Source: Magnetococcus sp. PR-3
GTDB taxonomy: Bacteria; Pseudomonadota; Magnetococcia; Magnetococcales; Magnetococcaceae
Reading direction: 5' to 3'
Assembly: GCF_036689865.1 (NCBI RefSeq)
Contig: NZ_JBAHUQ010000013.1
Span: forward strand, 87,116 to 151,115
DNA length: 64,000 nucleotides
The number at the start of each line of letters is the position of its first letter. The first letter of the stretch is position 1. Position numbers and translations under genes: made by a program. Of this stretch, positions 62,238-64,000 are shown in pieces. The notes below the pieces were generated by a model, which saw only the letters and a program-made list of their open reading frames with translations, did not search any database and was not told where the DNA came from.

Positions 62238-63068
62238 ATGTCCGTGCCCACAAAAGGTGCAGGTCAAGTCCGCATTCTCATGCTTGGCGATATTGTCGGA
62301 CGGCCCGGACGTAAAGTGGTCCAGGATCATCTGGCTGGCCTGAAAAAAGAGTTGGATCTGGATATGGTGGTGGCCAATGCTGAAAATGCCACCAATGGTA
62401 ATGGGCTAACCCCCAAACATGCCAACCAGATCTTTGACATGGGGGTGGACTTACTGACCACCGGAAACCATGTTTGGCATTATAAAGAGTTAAGCGCAGA
62501 GATCCAGCAGATGCGGCGTGTTTTACGCCCAGCGAACTATCCCCCTGCAGCACCAGGGCATGGTCATGGTATTGTAACGACCAAGTCTGGTGTTAAAGTT
62601 GGTGTAATCAATCTCATCGGTCGTGTCTTTATGAACGATGTAGATTGTCCGTTCCGAGCTGCGGATAGCTTGTTGGATCGGATCCGCCAGGAGTGCGACA
62701 TTATTCTGGTGGATATGCATGCTGAGGCAACGTCTGAAAAACAGGCCATGGCTGTCTATCTGGATGGACGAATCACCGCCATGGTCGGTACCCATACCCA
62801 CATTCCCACAGCAGATTATCGTATTATGCCAGGGGGTAGTGGTATGCAGACCGATATGGGTATGTGTGGTGTGTATGTAAATTCAATTATTGGGGTGAAG
62901 CCAGAAGCGATCATTGATCGATATCTGAGCGCTATGCCAGCACGGCATACCATCCAAGAAGGTTCTGCGATGTTGTGTGGAACTGTGATAACCGCAGAGG
63001 CCAAAAATGGCCGCTGCGTGGATATTCAACCGGTTCGCCGCGGTGATGGGCTCTCTCCCACACCGTAA
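62238..63068 (+). CDS. ymdB: YmdB-family metallophosphoesterase
   Basis: A 276-residue phosphodiesterase. The ATG at 62238 follows GGAAAGGAAG. Metal ligands are in MLGDIVGRPGR, VVANAENATNGNG, TTGNHVWH, DMHAEATSEKQA and VGTHTHIPTAD. In Bacillus, YmdB hydrolyses 2',3'-cyclic nucleotides and affects motility and biofilm choice. purC starts 64 nt downstream and is probably on the same transcript. Confidence 0.93.
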   Translation: MSVPTKGAGQVRILMLGDIVGRPGRKVVQDHLAGLKKELDLDMVVANAENATNGNGLTPKHANQIFDMGVDLLTTGNHVWHYKELSAEIQQMRRVLRPANYPPAAPGHGHGIVTTKSGVKVGVINLIGRVFMNDVDCPFRAADSLLDRIRQECDIILVDMHAEATSEKQAMAVYLDGRITAMVGTHTHIPTADYRIMPGGSGMQTDMGMCGVYVNSIIGVKPEAIIDRYLSAMPARHTIQEGSAMLCGTVITAEAKNGRCVDIQPVRRGDGLSPTP

Positions 63069-63132
63069 AGAACTGATCATCATGTTGTACGGGTTATTTA
63101 AAAACCCGCTTTGTTTCGCGAGGAAGTGTGCC

Positions 63133-63861
63133 ATGCAAAAAGGGGAAAAGCTCTACGAAGGTAAGGCAAAAGCTCTGTTTGCCACCGAAGAACCCAATAT
63201 GCTTATCCAGTACTTTAAGGATGATGCCACCGCCTTTAATGGGGTGAAAAAGGGTACCATCTCCGATAAAGGCGTGGTTAATAGCCTGATCTCAGCCCGC
63301 CTCTACCACATTCTGGAAAAAGTGGGTATTCCCACCCATCTGGAAGCACAAATTTCACCCCGTGAGCAGTTGGTGCACAAGGTGGAAATTTTGCCTGTGG
63401 AAGTGGTTATTCGTAACCGTGTTGCAGGCTCTTTGGCCCGCCGCCTGGGTTTTGAAGAGGGTACAGAACTGCCCCGTCCATTGGTCGAGTTCTACTATAA
63501 GAACGATGAACTGGATGATCCCATGATCACTATGGATCATGCGGAAGTCTTTGGTTGGGCTAAGCATCGTGAAATTGAAGAGATGATTGAGATGTCTCTG
63601 CGGGTTAATGACATCTTGCTGGGCTTCTTCGCCAACATCGGTATTGACCTGGTGGACTACAAGCTGGAGTACGGTCGTCTGGCCGCGAGCCCTTCTACCT
63701 TGGTTTTGGCCGATGAGATCTCCCCCGACAGCTGCCGTCTGTGGGATATGGAGACCGGTGAAAAGCTGGATAAAGACCGCTTCCGCCGCGATTTGGGTGG
63801 TGTTGAAGAGGCTTACCAAGAGGTTGCGCGTCGTATGGGGCTGGAAATGCCCACCAAGTAA
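63133..63861 (+). CDS. purC: Phosphoribosylaminoimidazole-succinocarboxamide synthase
   Basis: SAICAR synthetase of purine synthesis, joining aspartate to CAIR with ATP. It has 242 residues from the ATG at 63133 (GAGGAAG upstream). The start MQKGEKLYEGKAK is the family's; later motifs are VEVVIRNRVAGSLARR, LVDYKLEYGR and LADEISPDSCRLWD. No other pur gene is in view; purS, purQ or purL often follow and may lie beyond, but a terminator comes first. Confidence 0.97.
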   Translation: MQKGEKLYEGKAKALFATEEPNMLIQYFKDDATAFNGVKKGTISDKGVVNSLISARLYHILEKVGIPTHLEAQISPREQLVHKVEILPVEVVIRNRVAGSLARRLGFEEGTELPRPLVEFYYKNDELDDPMITMDHAEVFGWAKHREIEEMIEMSLRVNDILLGFFANIGIDLVDYKLEYGRLAASPSTLVLADEISPDSCRLWDMETGEKLDKDRFRRDLGGVEEAYQEVARRMGLEMPTK

Positions 63862-63885
63862 GCGCTCTGCTTCTTGCTCGTGATG

Positions 63886-63928
63886 AAAAAAAAGGTCCAT
63901 GTCTCTTCCAAGGCATGGACCTTTTTTT
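63886..63928 (+). terminator. Terminator of purC
   Basis: A run, GGTCCATG, 12-nt loop region, CATGGACC and a run of seven T, 25 nt past the purC stop codon. Nothing is seen in the remaining 70 bases of the window. Confidence 0.9.
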
Positions 63929-64000
63929 GTCGGGTTTTGGCCTGGGGTGCTTGGGGTGGCCAGAGACACTGTACGAGGTTGGGAGAGATGCTGTGAAGTA

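Overview
The window reads as chromosomal DNA of a Gram-negative, motile, respiring proteobacterium. It encodes an outer-membrane lipoprotein machinery (LptE, Pal, TolB, MltA), a complete Tol-Pal system, succinate dehydrogenase, three large chemoreceptors and several phosphorelay parts. Gene content and style suggest the Magnetococcus group (Magnetococcales) or a near relative; this is an inference from recognition and was not tested. No rRNA, tRNA, CRISPR array, insertion sequence or prophage was found. The region is core chromosome with a few lineage-specific insertions.

Layout: 1-2386 (-) sdhB (cut by the window edge) and sdhA. 3566-6663 (+) leuS-lptE. 6720-11360 (-) a hypothetical protein, a double-CHASE3 chemoreceptor and an HPP membrane protein. 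12054-13052 (-) gap. 13434-14984 (+) a RatA-like protein and a DsbA-like oxidoreductase. 15511-20766 (+) two more chemoreceptors, the second with a c-type heme motif in its sensor domain. 20957-21280 (+) a STAS protein. 21295-26357 (-) ftsH-folP and queC-tilS. 26418-29143 (-) a REC-PP2C regulator, an Hpt protein and a SPOR protein. 29366-31034 a GlxA-type regulator divergent from an HD-domain protein. 31271-39731 (-) the ruvB-ybgC-tolQ-tolR-tolA-[new gene]-tolB-pal-cpoB cluster. 39959-42096 three poorly known envelope genes. 42123-44031 (-) yebC-ruvC-ruvA. 44308-48813 (+) a GlcF-like Fe-S protein, a Tim44-like protein, a small membrane protein and mltA. 49076-52686 (-) a sensor histidine kinase followed by a RecQ with a C-terminal phosphoribosyltransferase motif. 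52951-58054 (+) livK-livH-livM-livG-livF. 58496-61365 (+) pgpA, a CinA-like protein and an L,D-transpeptidase. 61695-63861 ytoQ (-), ymdB and purC (+).

Themes: envelope maintenance and division (Tol-Pal, MltA, L,D-transpeptidase, SPOR, FtsH, LptE) and taxis or phosphorelay signalling dominate. The most unusual element is a secreted protein built from three tandem TolA/TonB C-terminal-like domains, encoded between tolA and tolB; each domain, like TolA itself, carries a CxxC pair. Other points of note are the heme-binding chemoreceptor, a graded loss of the CZB zinc site across the three chemoreceptors, an extra cysteine in SdhB that predicts a changed third Fe-S cluster, and the interruption of the yebC-ruvCAB-ybgC-tol order by envelope genes. 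Start codons were moved inward from the longest frame wherever a ribosome binding site or family alignment favoured it; these choices are noted per gene.
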